A stretch of 26,728 nt of DNA, from contig CAYSPU010000051.1 in NCBI GenBank assembly GCA_964432995.1, positions 1-26,728 of the forward strand, given 5' to 3'. The notes under the pieces were generated by a model. The model did not search any database, was not told the DNA's origin, and was given only the letters and a program-made list of their open reading frames with translations. The translations under genes and the position numbers were made by a program. The stretch comes from CAYSPU01 sp964432995 (GTDB lineage: Bacteria > Verrucomicrobiota > Verrucomicrobiia > Limisphaerales > JAHDYP01). This document shows positions 16,474 through 23,896 of the stretch, one piece after another (within the stretch, counting starts at the first letter, position 1; each line of letters begins with the position of its first letter).

Positions 16474-16477
16474 ATGA
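16433..16477 (+). CDS. Possible 14-codon leader ORF coupled to the LysM gene
   Basis: A short frame with an ATG at 16433 encodes MTSKPNQPVPNYPL and stops with a TGA that overlaps the ATG of the LysM gene (ATGA at 16474-16477). A GGAA lies just ahead of its start, while the LysM gene itself has no ribosome site. A ribosome finishing this frame could restart on the LysM ATG. The peptide is Pro-rich. It may equally be chance, since four-base overlaps are easy to form. Confidence 0.3.
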   Translation: MTSKPNQPVPNYPL

Positions 16478-17289
16478 GCAACGCCAACCCTCTCGTTCCG
16501 CAGGGCTCGCTGATGGATCAGCAGGCCCGAAGCAAGCCGCATCTCCGTATCGCCATCTGCATTGTGGTGATCCACTTGGTGTTTCTCGGCGGTCTGCTGA
16601 TGCAGGGGTGCAAAAAGGAACCCAGCCTCGACCTGGGGAAGGACACGTCCACGAATGACTACCTGCTTCCGTTGGGCGACACGAACAACCTCTTTCCTGT
16701 TGCGGGCCATGACCTGCCGGGGACAACGAACCTGGGCGGCTACGCATCGCCTCCGGGGGGAGCGTACCCGCTGCCGGGCGGACCCACGAGTGCGGCGCCG
16801 TACACGGTCACGTCAACGACGACCTACACACCGCCGCCGTCCGAACCGTCCACTCCGCCCGCCACCCAGGAATACACCGTGGCGCGCGGCGACTCTTTCT
16901 ACAGCATCGGAAAGAAGTTCGGCGTGAGCGCCCCCGCGATTGCCAAGGCCAACCCGGGGGTGGATTCGAGGAAGCTTCAGATCGGCCAGAAACTCACCAT
17001 CCCGTCCGCGGCCAGCGCCACGGTGACGGAGCCACCCCTGCTCGGGGGCGATGTCGACACGTATACCGTGCGGAAGGGTGACACTCTGTATCGCATCGCG
17101 AAGGACCACGGAACCACCGTGAAGGCCATCCAGGATTTGAATGGGCTGAGGACCACCAGCATTCAGGTGGGCCAGAAGCTGAAGTTGCCGGCCAAGGCGG
17201 CGTCGCCCGTGGCCGAGCCGGCGGTCCCGCCGTATCCGACACCGGGAACGTTGACCCCGGCAGGCACCGGCGCACCGATCCCGCAGTAA
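16474..17289 (+). CDS. Membrane-anchored protein with two LysM domains
   Basis: A 271-residue protein. A single hydrophobic helix at about 25-44 (IAICIVVIHLVFLGGLLM) is followed by QGC, so it is a membrane anchor or a weak lipoprotein signal; the -2 Gln does not fit a standard lipobox. A Pro/Gly/Thr-rich linker leads to LysM 1 (132-177, YTVARGDSFYSIGKKFGV) and LysM 2 (195-239, YTVRKGDTLYRIAKDHGT), then a Pro-rich tail. LysM domains bind the GlcNAc-containing glycan backbone of peptidoglycan, so the protein probably tethers the envelope or divisome to the wall. No catalytic domain is present. The position between mraY and ftsW suggests a septal role. The ATG at 16474 is preferred over an in-frame GTG at 16408 because it begins a normal short cytoplasmic tail. 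Confidence 0.88.
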   Translation: MSNANPLVPQGSLMDQQARSKPHLRIAICIVVIHLVFLGGLLMQGCKKEPSLDLGKDTSTNDYLLPLGDTNNLFPVAGHDLPGTTNLGGYASPPGGAYPLPGGPTSAAPYTVTSTTTYTPPPSEPSTPPATQEYTVARGDSFYSIGKKFGVSAPAIAKANPGVDSRKLQIGQKLTIPSAASATVTEPPLLGGDVDTYTVRKGDTLYRIAKDHGTTVKAIQDLNGLRTTSIQVGQKLKLPAKAASPVAEPAVPPYPTPGTLTPAGTGAPIPQ

Positions 17290-17371
17290 CCTGTCCGCCC
17301 CGCTCCGGTGCGGCCCCGTACCCGGGGGAACGCGGCGGCACCGAGCGGCGCCGAGAGATGGAGATGGTTCG

Positions 17372-18595
17372 ATGACGCTCGCGCAGGCGGGCCCCCCCCG
17401 GAGTGTAGGTGTCGCCAGAGATCTGTACCGGCTAATGAAGGCAACCACGACCATTCTGGCCCTGTGCGTCGCGGCGCTGCTGTCCCTGGGGATGGTGGTG
17501 CTTTTCAGCTCGAATCTGACGCTGGGGAGTGCGGCGACTGCGGCGGCGGACGGCTGGCGGGCCTGGCAGCGGGATCCGGCGATCTGGCAGTTGTTCTGGC
17601 TCATCCTCGGTCTGGGAGCGGCGGCGCTGGTGGCGGCGGTTGATTACCGCTGGCTTCAGCGGGTCTGGTGGCTTCCGTACGCGGTCGCAGTGGGTTTGCT
17701 GGTGTGGGTCCTGGTCAAGGGGATCGCGAGCCACGGCGCCACGCGCTGGCTGCGGATCGGCCCGGTCTCGTTGCAGCCGTCCGAATTCGCCAAGCTCGCC
17801 CTGATCATCGCCCTAGCCTACTACGCCCAGCGGTATCCGCACCAGATGCGGACCTTCGTCCGCGGTCTGGTCATTCCGTGCGCGATGTCGGGCGTTCTGC
17901 TGGTGCTCATCTTCCTCGAACCGGACTGGGGGGCGACGCTGCTCCTGGCCGCGGTGACGGGGGTATTGCTGTTGGTGGCGGGGGTGCGCTGGGTGCATCT
18001 GATGCCGCCGGTGCTGGTGGGAACGGCGGTGCTGGGAGTGTTCCTGGCTCAGAACCCGCTTCGACTGAACCGCATCCTGAGCTGGCTGGATCTCGAGGCG
18101 ACCAAGGAAGGAGTCGGTTACCAGGCCTACCAGGCGCAGCTCGCCCTGGGATCCGGCGGATGGACCGGGGTCGGGCTGGGGAATGGGGAGCAGTACAGCT
18201 ACGTTCCGGAGAGCCAGACGGATTTCATCTATTCGTTGGCGGGCGAGGAACTGGGGTTGGTTTGCACGGGTGGCGTCGTCGTGGCGTTTGTGGTTCTGGT
18301 GTTGTGCGGCAGTTGGATTGCCCGGAACGCGCGGGAGTTGTTCGGTTCACTGCTGGCGACCGGCATCACGTTTCTCATCGGGTTGCAGGCTCTGATCAAC
18401 ATGGGGGTGGTGACTGGTTTGCTGCCCAACAAGGGACTGCCGTTGCCCTTCGTCAGCCGCGGCGGCTCCAACTTGCTCGTCCTTCTGGTCGCGGTCGGCC
18501 TGCTGTTCAGTGTGGCCCGGTGTTCCGCCCGGGGCCGCCCTGACGTTCAACCCACGGCGGAACTGGAGGAAATGCCCTCGCCACAAGCCTGCTGA
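17372..18595 (+). CDS. ftsW: Septal peptidoglycan glycosyltransferase FtsW (SEDS family)
   Basis: A 407-residue SEDS protein with about ten membrane helices. It polymerises lipid II into septal glycan strands together with FtsI. Conserved stretches are GATRWLRIGPVSLQPSEFAK, EPDWGATLLLA, the loop GVGLGNGEQYSYVPE followed by SQTDFIYSLAGEELG with the presumed catalytic Asp284, and LPFVSRGGSN near the C-terminus. I chose the ATG at 17372 because a GGAGA ribosome site lies about 9 bases upstream. An in-frame ATG at 17435 would remove 21 residues and is also possible. Its TGA shares one base with the murG ATG (TGATG), a sign of translational coupling. Confidence 0.95.
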   Translation: MTLAQAGPPRSVGVARDLYRLMKATTTILALCVAALLSLGMVVLFSSNLTLGSAATAAADGWRAWQRDPAIWQLFWLILGLGAAALVAAVDYRWLQRVWWLPYAVAVGLLVWVLVKGIASHGATRWLRIGPVSLQPSEFAKLALIIALAYYAQRYPHQMRTFVRGLVIPCAMSGVLLVLIFLEPDWGATLLLAAVTGVLLLVAGVRWVHLMPPVLVGTAVLGVFLAQNPLRLNRILSWLDLEATKEGVGYQAYQAQLALGSGGWTGVGLGNGEQYSYVPESQTDFIYSLAGEELGLVCTGGVVVAFVVLVLCGSWIARNARELFGSLLATGITFLIGLQALINMGVVTGLLPNKGLPLPFVSRGGSNLLVLLVAVGLLFSVARCSARGRPDVQPTAELEEMPSPQAC

Positions 18596-19806
18596 TGGAA
18601 TCGGCTTCCAGTGTTCCTTGCGTGGCCATCGCTTGCGGTGGCACGGGGGGGCATCTCTTCCCGGGCCGGGCGGTCGGCGAGGCATTGGTACAGCGCGGGT
18701 GCTCGATATCGCTCTTTCTCTCTCCCAAAGAAGTGGACCGTCAGTCGCTGGCCGGCCTGGCCGGCTGGGAGACGACCGAGTTGCCGGCCGTGGGGCTGGA
18801 TGCGCGGCATCCGCTCCGCTTCCTCCGCGGAGTTTGGTTTTCGTATCGTGTGGCCGTCCGGCAGTTCCGTCGGCGCCGGCCCCAGGCCGTGCTGGCCATG
18901 GGCGGATTCACCAGCGCCGGTCCGGTCTTGGCGGCGCGCCGCCACCGGCTGCCAGTGTTTCTGCACGAGTCGAACACCATCCCCGGTCGGGCGAACCGGT
19001 GGCTGGCACCGCTGGCGCGGCAGGTCTTCGTGGGATTCCCGCAAGCGGCCTCCCGACTGCGCAACCGCCGGGTGACGTGCACCGGAACCCCGGTCCGGGC
19101 GGAGTTCCAGTCGCGCGACGCGGGAGCGGACCGAGTCAGTCTGGGCCTGGACGCGCAGCGGCCGGTGCTGGTGGTGATGGGAGGCAGCCAGGGTGCCCGT
19201 GCGGTCAACCGCCTGTTCCTGGACGCGTTGCCGCGCCTCGCGCACGAAGTCCCGGAGCTGCAGTACCTCCATCTCACCGGATCCGCCGACGCCGAGGCGA
19301 CGCGCGAGGCGTATGCCCGGGAGCAACGGCCCGCAGCGGTGCGCGCATTCCTGGGCGACATGGCCTGCGCCCTCTCGGCCGGGAGCGTGGCGGTGAGTCG
19401 CGCCGGGGCGTCGTCTCTGGCGGAGCTGGCGGCGATGCGACTCCCCAGCGTGCTGATTCCTTTGCCGCAGGCGGCGGACAACCACCAGTGGCATAACGCC
19501 CGGGCGTATGCCGACACGGGAGCCGCGCGGCTGCTCGAGCAGCAGCGGGCGGCGCCGGAAACGCTGGTCCCGATGGTGCGCGAATTGGTGCGGGACGGCG
19601 CTGCTGCCGAGCGGGTGCGCCAGGCGCTGCGCTCGTGGCACCGCCCGAACGCCGCAGGAGACATTGCGGGAGAGATCTTGCGCTGCTCCGTCGGCACCGG
19701 CTGGCAAGGAGCGGCAGTCGGCAGAGTCGCGCCCGAGAAAACGCCCGGCTCCTGGCACGGCAGCGGACGGGGCAACGTCGGGGCCGCGATGGTCCGCGTC
19801 CGATGA
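18595..19806 (+). CDS. murG: Lipid II synthase MurG (GlcNAc transferase)
   Basis: A 403-residue GT-B glycosyltransferase that adds GlcNAc from UDP-GlcNAc to lipid I at the inner face of the membrane. It has GGTGGHLFPG (15-24), MGGFTSAGP (102-110), HESNTIPGRANR (124-135), GGSQGARAVN (196-205), SRAGASSLAEL (268-278) and IPLPQAADNHQWHNA (288-302). The catalytic region ends near residue 362. A further 40 residues, rich in Gly, Ala, Arg and Trp, extend beyond the usual MurG end and have no recognisable domain. The start overlaps the ftsW stop by one base, and the nearest purine-rich site is about 25 bases away. murB follows seven bases after the stop, where murC is often found. Confidence 0.95.
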   Translation: MESASSVPCVAIACGGTGGHLFPGRAVGEALVQRGCSISLFLSPKEVDRQSLAGLAGWETTELPAVGLDARHPLRFLRGVWFSYRVAVRQFRRRRPQAVLAMGGFTSAGPVLAARRHRLPVFLHESNTIPGRANRWLAPLARQVFVGFPQAASRLRNRRVTCTGTPVRAEFQSRDAGADRVSLGLDAQRPVLVVMGGSQGARAVNRLFLDALPRLAHEVPELQYLHLTGSADAEATREAYAREQRPAAVRAFLGDMACALSAGSVAVSRAGASSLAELAAMRLPSVLIPLPQAADNHQWHNARAYADTGAARLLEQQRAAPETLVPMVRELVRDGAAAERVRQALRSWHRPNAAGDIAGEILRCSVGTGWQGAAVGRVAPEKTPGSWHGSGRGNVGAAMVRVR

Positions 19807-19813
19807 GGTCGCG

Positions 19814-20752
19814 ATGATGAAGAAGAGAACGGATATGGGGTACGACGGGGAATCGGTGCACCGGCAACTGGCGGCCGTGCTGGGGGCGGGCTCGGTGCTG
19901 CGCCGGCAGGAACCCCTGGCCAGGAGGACAACCCTCCGGGTGGGCGGCCGCGCGGAGATCTACGTGGAGCCGGCCGACGAGGGGGAGTTGGCTTCGGTTC
20001 TTCAGGTCTGTGGTGCGCAGGCGATCCCGGTCTTTGTTCTGGGCCGAGGCTCGAACGTATTGGTGCGCGACGGGGGCATTCGCGGCGTGGTTGTCTGCCT
20101 GGCGAACCCGAGTTTCTGCGGGGTTGCGGTCGCGGGGGACCGGGTGCAAGCCGGAGCGGGCGCGAAGCTCCGGCAGGTGGCGATCGCGGCGCGGCGCGCC
20201 GGTCTGGGAGGGCTGGAGTTCCTGGAGGGCATCCCGGGGAGCGTTGGCGGGGCGCTGCGGATGAACGCCGGAGCGATGGGTTCGTGGATCTTCGACCGCG
20301 TGGATTCCATTCGCTGGATGAACCGGGACGGCCGGGTCGAGGAACGCCCGCGGAGCGAGGTGGACGTCCAATACCGCCGCTGCCCGTCGTTGTGCACGCG
20401 CATCGCGCTGCGCGTCCACCTGCGGGGCGAGCGGGTGGCGCTCGACATGATCGAGCGACGGGCGGAGGAGTTCAATCGACGCCGCTGGGCGACGCAGCCG
20501 GCCGCTCCGAGTGCCGGCTGCATCTTCAAGAACCCGGAGGCGATGCCCGCGGGGAAGTTGATCGACGCCTTGGGCTTGAAGGGCACGCGGGTGGGGGGGG
20601 CGGTGGTTTCCGATGTGCACGCGAACTTCATTGTCAACGAAGGCGACGCCACGGCGGCGGATGTCTTGCGGCTGATCGAACTGGTGCGCCAGCGCGTGCG
20701 CGCGGACCGGGGCATCGACCTGGAGACGGAAGTGCAGATTGTGGGAGAGTAG
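19814..20752 (+). CDS. murB: UDP-N-acetylenolpyruvoylglucosamine reductase MurB
   Basis: A 312-residue FAD enzyme that reduces UDP-GlcNAc-enolpyruvate to UDP-MurNAc with NADPH. The FAD-binding domain has RTTLRVGGRA (38-47), GRGSNVLVRDGG (78-89) and LEFLEGIPGSVGGALRMNAGA (134-154). The C-terminal domain has VDVQYRR, PSAGCIFKNP (232-241) and the late Glu in LETEV (303-307). Short spacing between these motifs fits the type II form. The position that is normally the proton-donating Ser is Cys236. The start is one of two consecutive ATGs (19814, 19817) behind a GAGGT ribosome site. It sits directly between murG and ddl. Confidence 0.95.
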   Translation: MMKKRTDMGYDGESVHRQLAAVLGAGSVLRRQEPLARRTTLRVGGRAEIYVEPADEGELASVLQVCGAQAIPVFVLGRGSNVLVRDGGIRGVVVCLANPSFCGVAVAGDRVQAGAGAKLRQVAIAARRAGLGGLEFLEGIPGSVGGALRMNAGAMGSWIFDRVDSIRWMNRDGRVEERPRSEVDVQYRRCPSLCTRIALRVHLRGERVALDMIERRAEEFNRRRWATQPAAPSAGCIFKNPEAMPAGKLIDALGLKGTRVGGAVVSDVHANFIVNEGDATAADVLRLIELVRQRVRADRGIDLETEVQIVGE

Positions 20753-20758
20753 CACCGT

Positions 20759-21694
20759 ATGGCGATTTCCCGAGAAATCGTGGTGATGCTGGGCGGGCGT
20801 TCCGCGGAATGCGACGTCTCGCTGCGGTCCGGCGCGGCGGTGGCGCGTGCGCTGCGGGCGCGGGGGCATCGGGTGCACGAAGTGGATCCGGCCGACGGAC
20901 GGTGGAGTCTGCCGCCCGGAACGGAGGCGGTGTTTCTGGCCCTGCACGGCACCTACGGCGAGGACGGCGCGGTTCAGGCCGAACTCGAGGCCCTCGGTGT
21001 GCCCTATACCGGGTGCGACGCGGCGGCCAGCCGCCTGGCTTTTGACAAAGTGGAAAGCAAGCGGCGGTTCGAGCAAGCGGGAGTGCGGACACCGCGCCAC
21101 CTGGTGGTGCGCGCGGCGGCGGCCCCGTTCCCGGCGGACTGGTCGCCGCCGCTCGTGGTGAAGCCGGTGCGCCAAGGGTCGAGCGTGGGCCTCACGTTCG
21201 TCGAGCAGCAGCCGGAATGGCCGGCCGCACTCGCCCGGGCGCTGTCGCATGACGCCGAGGTGCTGGTGGAAGAACGGATCCTGGGGCGCGAGCTGACCGT
21301 CGGAGTGCTGGGAGACGCCACCTTGCCAGTAGTCGAGATCCGGCCCCGTCAGGGCGGTTACGACTATCGCAACAAATACACCGTGGGGGCGACCGAGTAC
21401 TTCTGCCCGGCCCGGATCTCCGCGCCGACGACCCGGGAAGTGCAGGCGGCCGCGTGGCGGGCCTTCCAGGCCGTGGGCGGTCGCGATTACAGCCGTGTGG
21501 ACGTGATGCTGGACGCGGCGGAGCGCCCCTGGGTGCTGGAAGTGAACACCCTCCCGGGAATGACCGAAACCAGCCTGTTTCCGAAGGCGGCCGCGGTCGC
21601 CGGCCTGGAGTTCGGCGCCTTGTGCGAGCGGATGATCGATTTGGCACTGAACCGACTGGCGACGGTGGGTTCCAAGACAACCAGCGAAGACTGA
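20759..21694 (+). CDS. ddl: D-alanine--D-alanine ligase
   Basis: A 311-residue ATP-grasp enzyme making D-Ala-D-Ala for MurF. It has VMLGGRSAECDVSLRSG with the substrate-binding Glu17, ALHGTYGEDG, SRLAFDKVESK, KPVRQGSSVGL with the Ser pair 141-142, VVEIRPRQGGYDYRNKYTVG with the YDY triad 201-203, SRVDVML, and the metal-binding EVNTLPGMTETSLFPK. All active-site residues are present. The Tyr in the omega loop fits D-Ala-D-Ala rather than D-Ala-D-lactate specificity; this rests on family knowledge of the Tyr/Phe switch. A GGAGAG ribosome site lies at the end of murB, six bases before the start. ftsQ follows nine bases after its stop. Confidence 0.96.
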   Translation: MAISREIVVMLGGRSAECDVSLRSGAAVARALRARGHRVHEVDPADGRWSLPPGTEAVFLALHGTYGEDGAVQAELEALGVPYTGCDAAASRLAFDKVESKRRFEQAGVRTPRHLVVRAAAAPFPADWSPPLVVKPVRQGSSVGLTFVEQQPEWPAALARALSHDAEVLVEERILGRELTVGVLGDATLPVVEIRPRQGGYDYRNKYTVGATEYFCPARISAPTTREVQAAAWRAFQAVGGRDYSRVDVMLDAAERPWVLEVNTLPGMTETSLFPKAAAVAGLEFGALCERMIDLALNRLATVGSKTTSED

Positions 21695-21703
21695 GGATGC
21701 GAT

Positions 21704-22663
21704 ATGGGCTTTGGCCGACGCGGTAACAACCGGCGCGCGCCGCGCCAGAACGTGCTGGACGTGCGGTTGCGCACGCGCCAAGTGCGCGCCGCGCGCTGGC
21801 GCCTGGGCTTGACGGCGGTCACCGTCGCCCTCGGCGCGCTGGTCGTCCTCTACGCGCTCTGGCGCGCCGGCGAGTGGGGCTTGAACCGGTTCGTCTTCGG
21901 CAACGACGCCTTCGCCGTCCGGCGCCTCGAAATCACAACCGACGGCCGGATCCCCCGGAGTCTGTTGGAACAGTGGTCCGGCGTGAAGCCGGGGGTCAAC
22001 CTGATGGCGCTGGATCTCGGCGGAGTGGAACGGGGGCTCAAGTTGATGCCGCTGGTGGCGAATGCCGCGGTGCAGCGGGTGCCGCCCGACACGTTGCGGA
22101 TTCGGATCCAGGAGCGCGTTCCGGTGGCGGAGGTGCGGCTCGCCCAACTGCGGCGCGGCGGCGGAATCGAAGTGACACGGTGGTACCTCGACGAATCCGG
22201 GCATGTGATCCCGTTTTCCCCGGAATGGCCCGCGGGCTTGCTCGAGGTGATGGGGTGCGAGGCCTTGCCGCGACTGACGGGCGTGGACCCCTCGTGGATT
22301 CATCCGGGGCGGCCAGTCGAGCTTCCGGCGGTGGGCTCCGCCCTCCGCCTGCTCGTCGCTTTCCAAAGGTCCGAGATGGGCTCCCTCCTCGATCTCGAGT
22401 CCGTCGATGTTTCCCGCGGCGACGTGCTGGAGGCGACGACGCGGGCAGGGAGCCGGATCGTCTTTGGACTGGGGGCGCCCGACGAAGCTCTGCGGCGATG
22501 GAAACTGGTGCACGATCATTTTGCCCGGCAGGGGAGTGTCATCCAACGGCTGGACCTGTCGGTGGCCAACAACTCACCGGTGGTGCTCTACGACCCGCAG
22601 TCGGCACCTGCCGAACCCCCGAAGTCGGTCAAACCCTCGCGGAACAGGAAACCCCATGTCTGA
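21704..22663 (+). CDS. ftsQ: Cell division protein FtsQ (POTRA domain)
   Basis: A 319-residue bitopic protein with a strongly basic cytoplasmic tail of about 32 residues, a membrane helix at about 33-52 (RLGLTAVTVALGALVVLYAL), and a periplasmic POTRA-like domain starting AVRRLEITTDGRIPRSLLEQ. A beta domain ends with the short Pro/Lys tail. FtsQ links FtsL/FtsB to the rest of the divisome. Sequence conservation is low, but architecture and position between ddl and ftsA make the call secure. A GAGGATG ribosome site overlaps the ddl stop. The stop overlaps the ftsA start by eight bases. Confidence 0.92.
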   Translation: MGFGRRGNNRRAPRQNVLDVRLRTRQVRAARWRLGLTAVTVALGALVVLYALWRAGEWGLNRFVFGNDAFAVRRLEITTDGRIPRSLLEQWSGVKPGVNLMALDLGGVERGLKLMPLVANAAVQRVPPDTLRIRIQERVPVAEVRLAQLRRGGGIEVTRWYLDESGHVIPFSPEWPAGLLEVMGCEALPRLTGVDPSWIHPGRPVELPAVGSALRLLVAFQRSEMGSLLDLESVDVSRGDVLEATTRAGSRIVFGLGAPDEALRRWKLVHDHFARQGSVIQRLDLSVANNSPVVLYDPQSAPAEPPKSVKPSRNRKPHV

Positions 22664-23885
22664 AGCCTCCACTATCCTCGTCGGGCTCGAGATCGGCACG
22701 TCGAAGGTCTGCGCCGCCGTGGGCGAGCTGAATGCCGAGGGCGTGCTCAGCATCATCGGCGTGGGGCAATCGCATTCCCACGGCGTTCGGAAGGGGGAGA
22801 TCGTGGATGCCACGGTTGCCGCGGACGACGTGCGCAACGCGATCGTGGAGGCGGAGCAGATGGCGGACGTCGAGGTGCGCAGCGTCTATCTCGGCGTCAG
22901 TGGCAATCACATCCGCGGCTTCAACAACCGCGGCGTGCATCCGGTCGTCTCCGCCGACCGCGACATCACGGAGGAGGACGTTCAGGATGTGATCCGGAAC
23001 GCCAAGGCCATCAACCTCCCGGCGGAGAACCACGTCGTCCACGTCATCCGGCAGCATTTCCAGGTGGACGGCCAGGATGGGATCCAGAATCCGGTGGGGA
23101 TGCTGGGCGCGCGATTGGAGGTGGACATCCACGTGGTGCACGGCTGCTTCAACCGCCTGCAGAACCCGATTCGGGCGGTCAAGAGCCTCCAGCTCGAGGT
23201 GGAGAACATCGTCTTCGGCGGGCTGGCGTCCGCCCTCGCCCTGCTCAGCAACGAGCAGAAAGAGATGGGGGCGCTGGTGATCGACATGGGCGGTGGCACC
23301 ACCGAGTTCGTCGCCTGCCACGACGGCATCGTGAAGCACACGGGCCTGCTGGCGGTCGGCGGGGATCACGTGACGAACGACCTGGCCTATGGCCTGAAAG
23401 TGCCGCTCAGCCGCGCCGAACAGTTGAAGATCGAGCACGGCTCGGCCGTCGTCGACGAGAGCGTGCGGGGACGAACGGTGAGCCTCGACAGCGCGCACGG
23501 CTTCCTGGGGCGCTCGGTCAACCTCGAGCACCTGCACCGGATCATGTCGGCGCGGATCGAGGAGAGTTTCGAGCTGATCGCCCTCGAGATGAGCCAGGTG
23601 GGATTGCTGAACCGCCTCCGTGCCGGGGTGTTCCTCTGCGGCGGCGGCGCCCGCATCCCGCGGGTTCAGCAGTTGGCGGAGCAGATCTTCGGCCTGCCCG
23701 TCTGCCTGGGCCGCGCCCACTCCATCAGCGGCATCCGGTCCGCCTTGGACCAGCCGGAGTTCGCCACCGCCATCGGCCTGGTCAAATTCGGCTCCTTGCA
23801 GTCCCGCCGCCGCCCGTCCGCGGGATCGCTCACCTCCGGATTGGCCGACCGCTTCCACCAACTGTTTCGTTCCGCCAGACAATAG
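22656..23885 (+). CDS. ftsA: Cell division protein FtsA
   Basis: A 409-residue actin-like ATPase that anchors FtsZ to the membrane. It has the phosphate-1 motif VGLEIGTSKVCAAVG near the start, the 1C subdomain (about 80-165), the phosphate-2 motif VIDMGGGTTEF, VGGDHVTNDLA, and LCGGGARIPRVQQLAEQIFG as the adenosine motif. The last residues, LADRFHQLFRSAR, form an amphipathic helix, the usual membrane-targeting sequence. The ATG at 22656 is chosen because the protein then begins at the normal N-terminus; it lies eight bases inside ftsQ, with AGGAAA just upstream. The frame is open further upstream but only antiphase to ftsQ. ftsZ follows 11 bases later. Confidence 0.96.
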   Translation: MSEASTILVGLEIGTSKVCAAVGELNAEGVLSIIGVGQSHSHGVRKGEIVDATVAADDVRNAIVEAEQMADVEVRSVYLGVSGNHIRGFNNRGVHPVVSADRDITEEDVQDVIRNAKAINLPAENHVVHVIRQHFQVDGQDGIQNPVGMLGARLEVDIHVVHGCFNRLQNPIRAVKSLQLEVENIVFGGLASALALLSNEQKEMGALVIDMGGGTTEFVACHDGIVKHTGLLAVGGDHVTNDLAYGLKVPLSRAEQLKIEHGSAVVDESVRGRTVSLDSAHGFLGRSVNLEHLHRIMSARIEESFELIALEMSQVGLLNRLRAGVFLCGGGARIPRVQQLAEQIFGLPVCLGRAHSISGIRSALDQPEFATAIGLVKFGSLQSRRRPSAGSLTSGLADRFHQLFRSARQ

Positions 23886-23896
23886 CCGGACTCCCC

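Noticed and set aside
19274..22546. A 1090-codon open frame on the - strand
   Set aside because: It is antisense to murG, murB, ddl and ftsQ, all recognised with intact motifs. The translation is Arg/His/Pro-rich with no domain, as expected for antiphase high-GC DNA.
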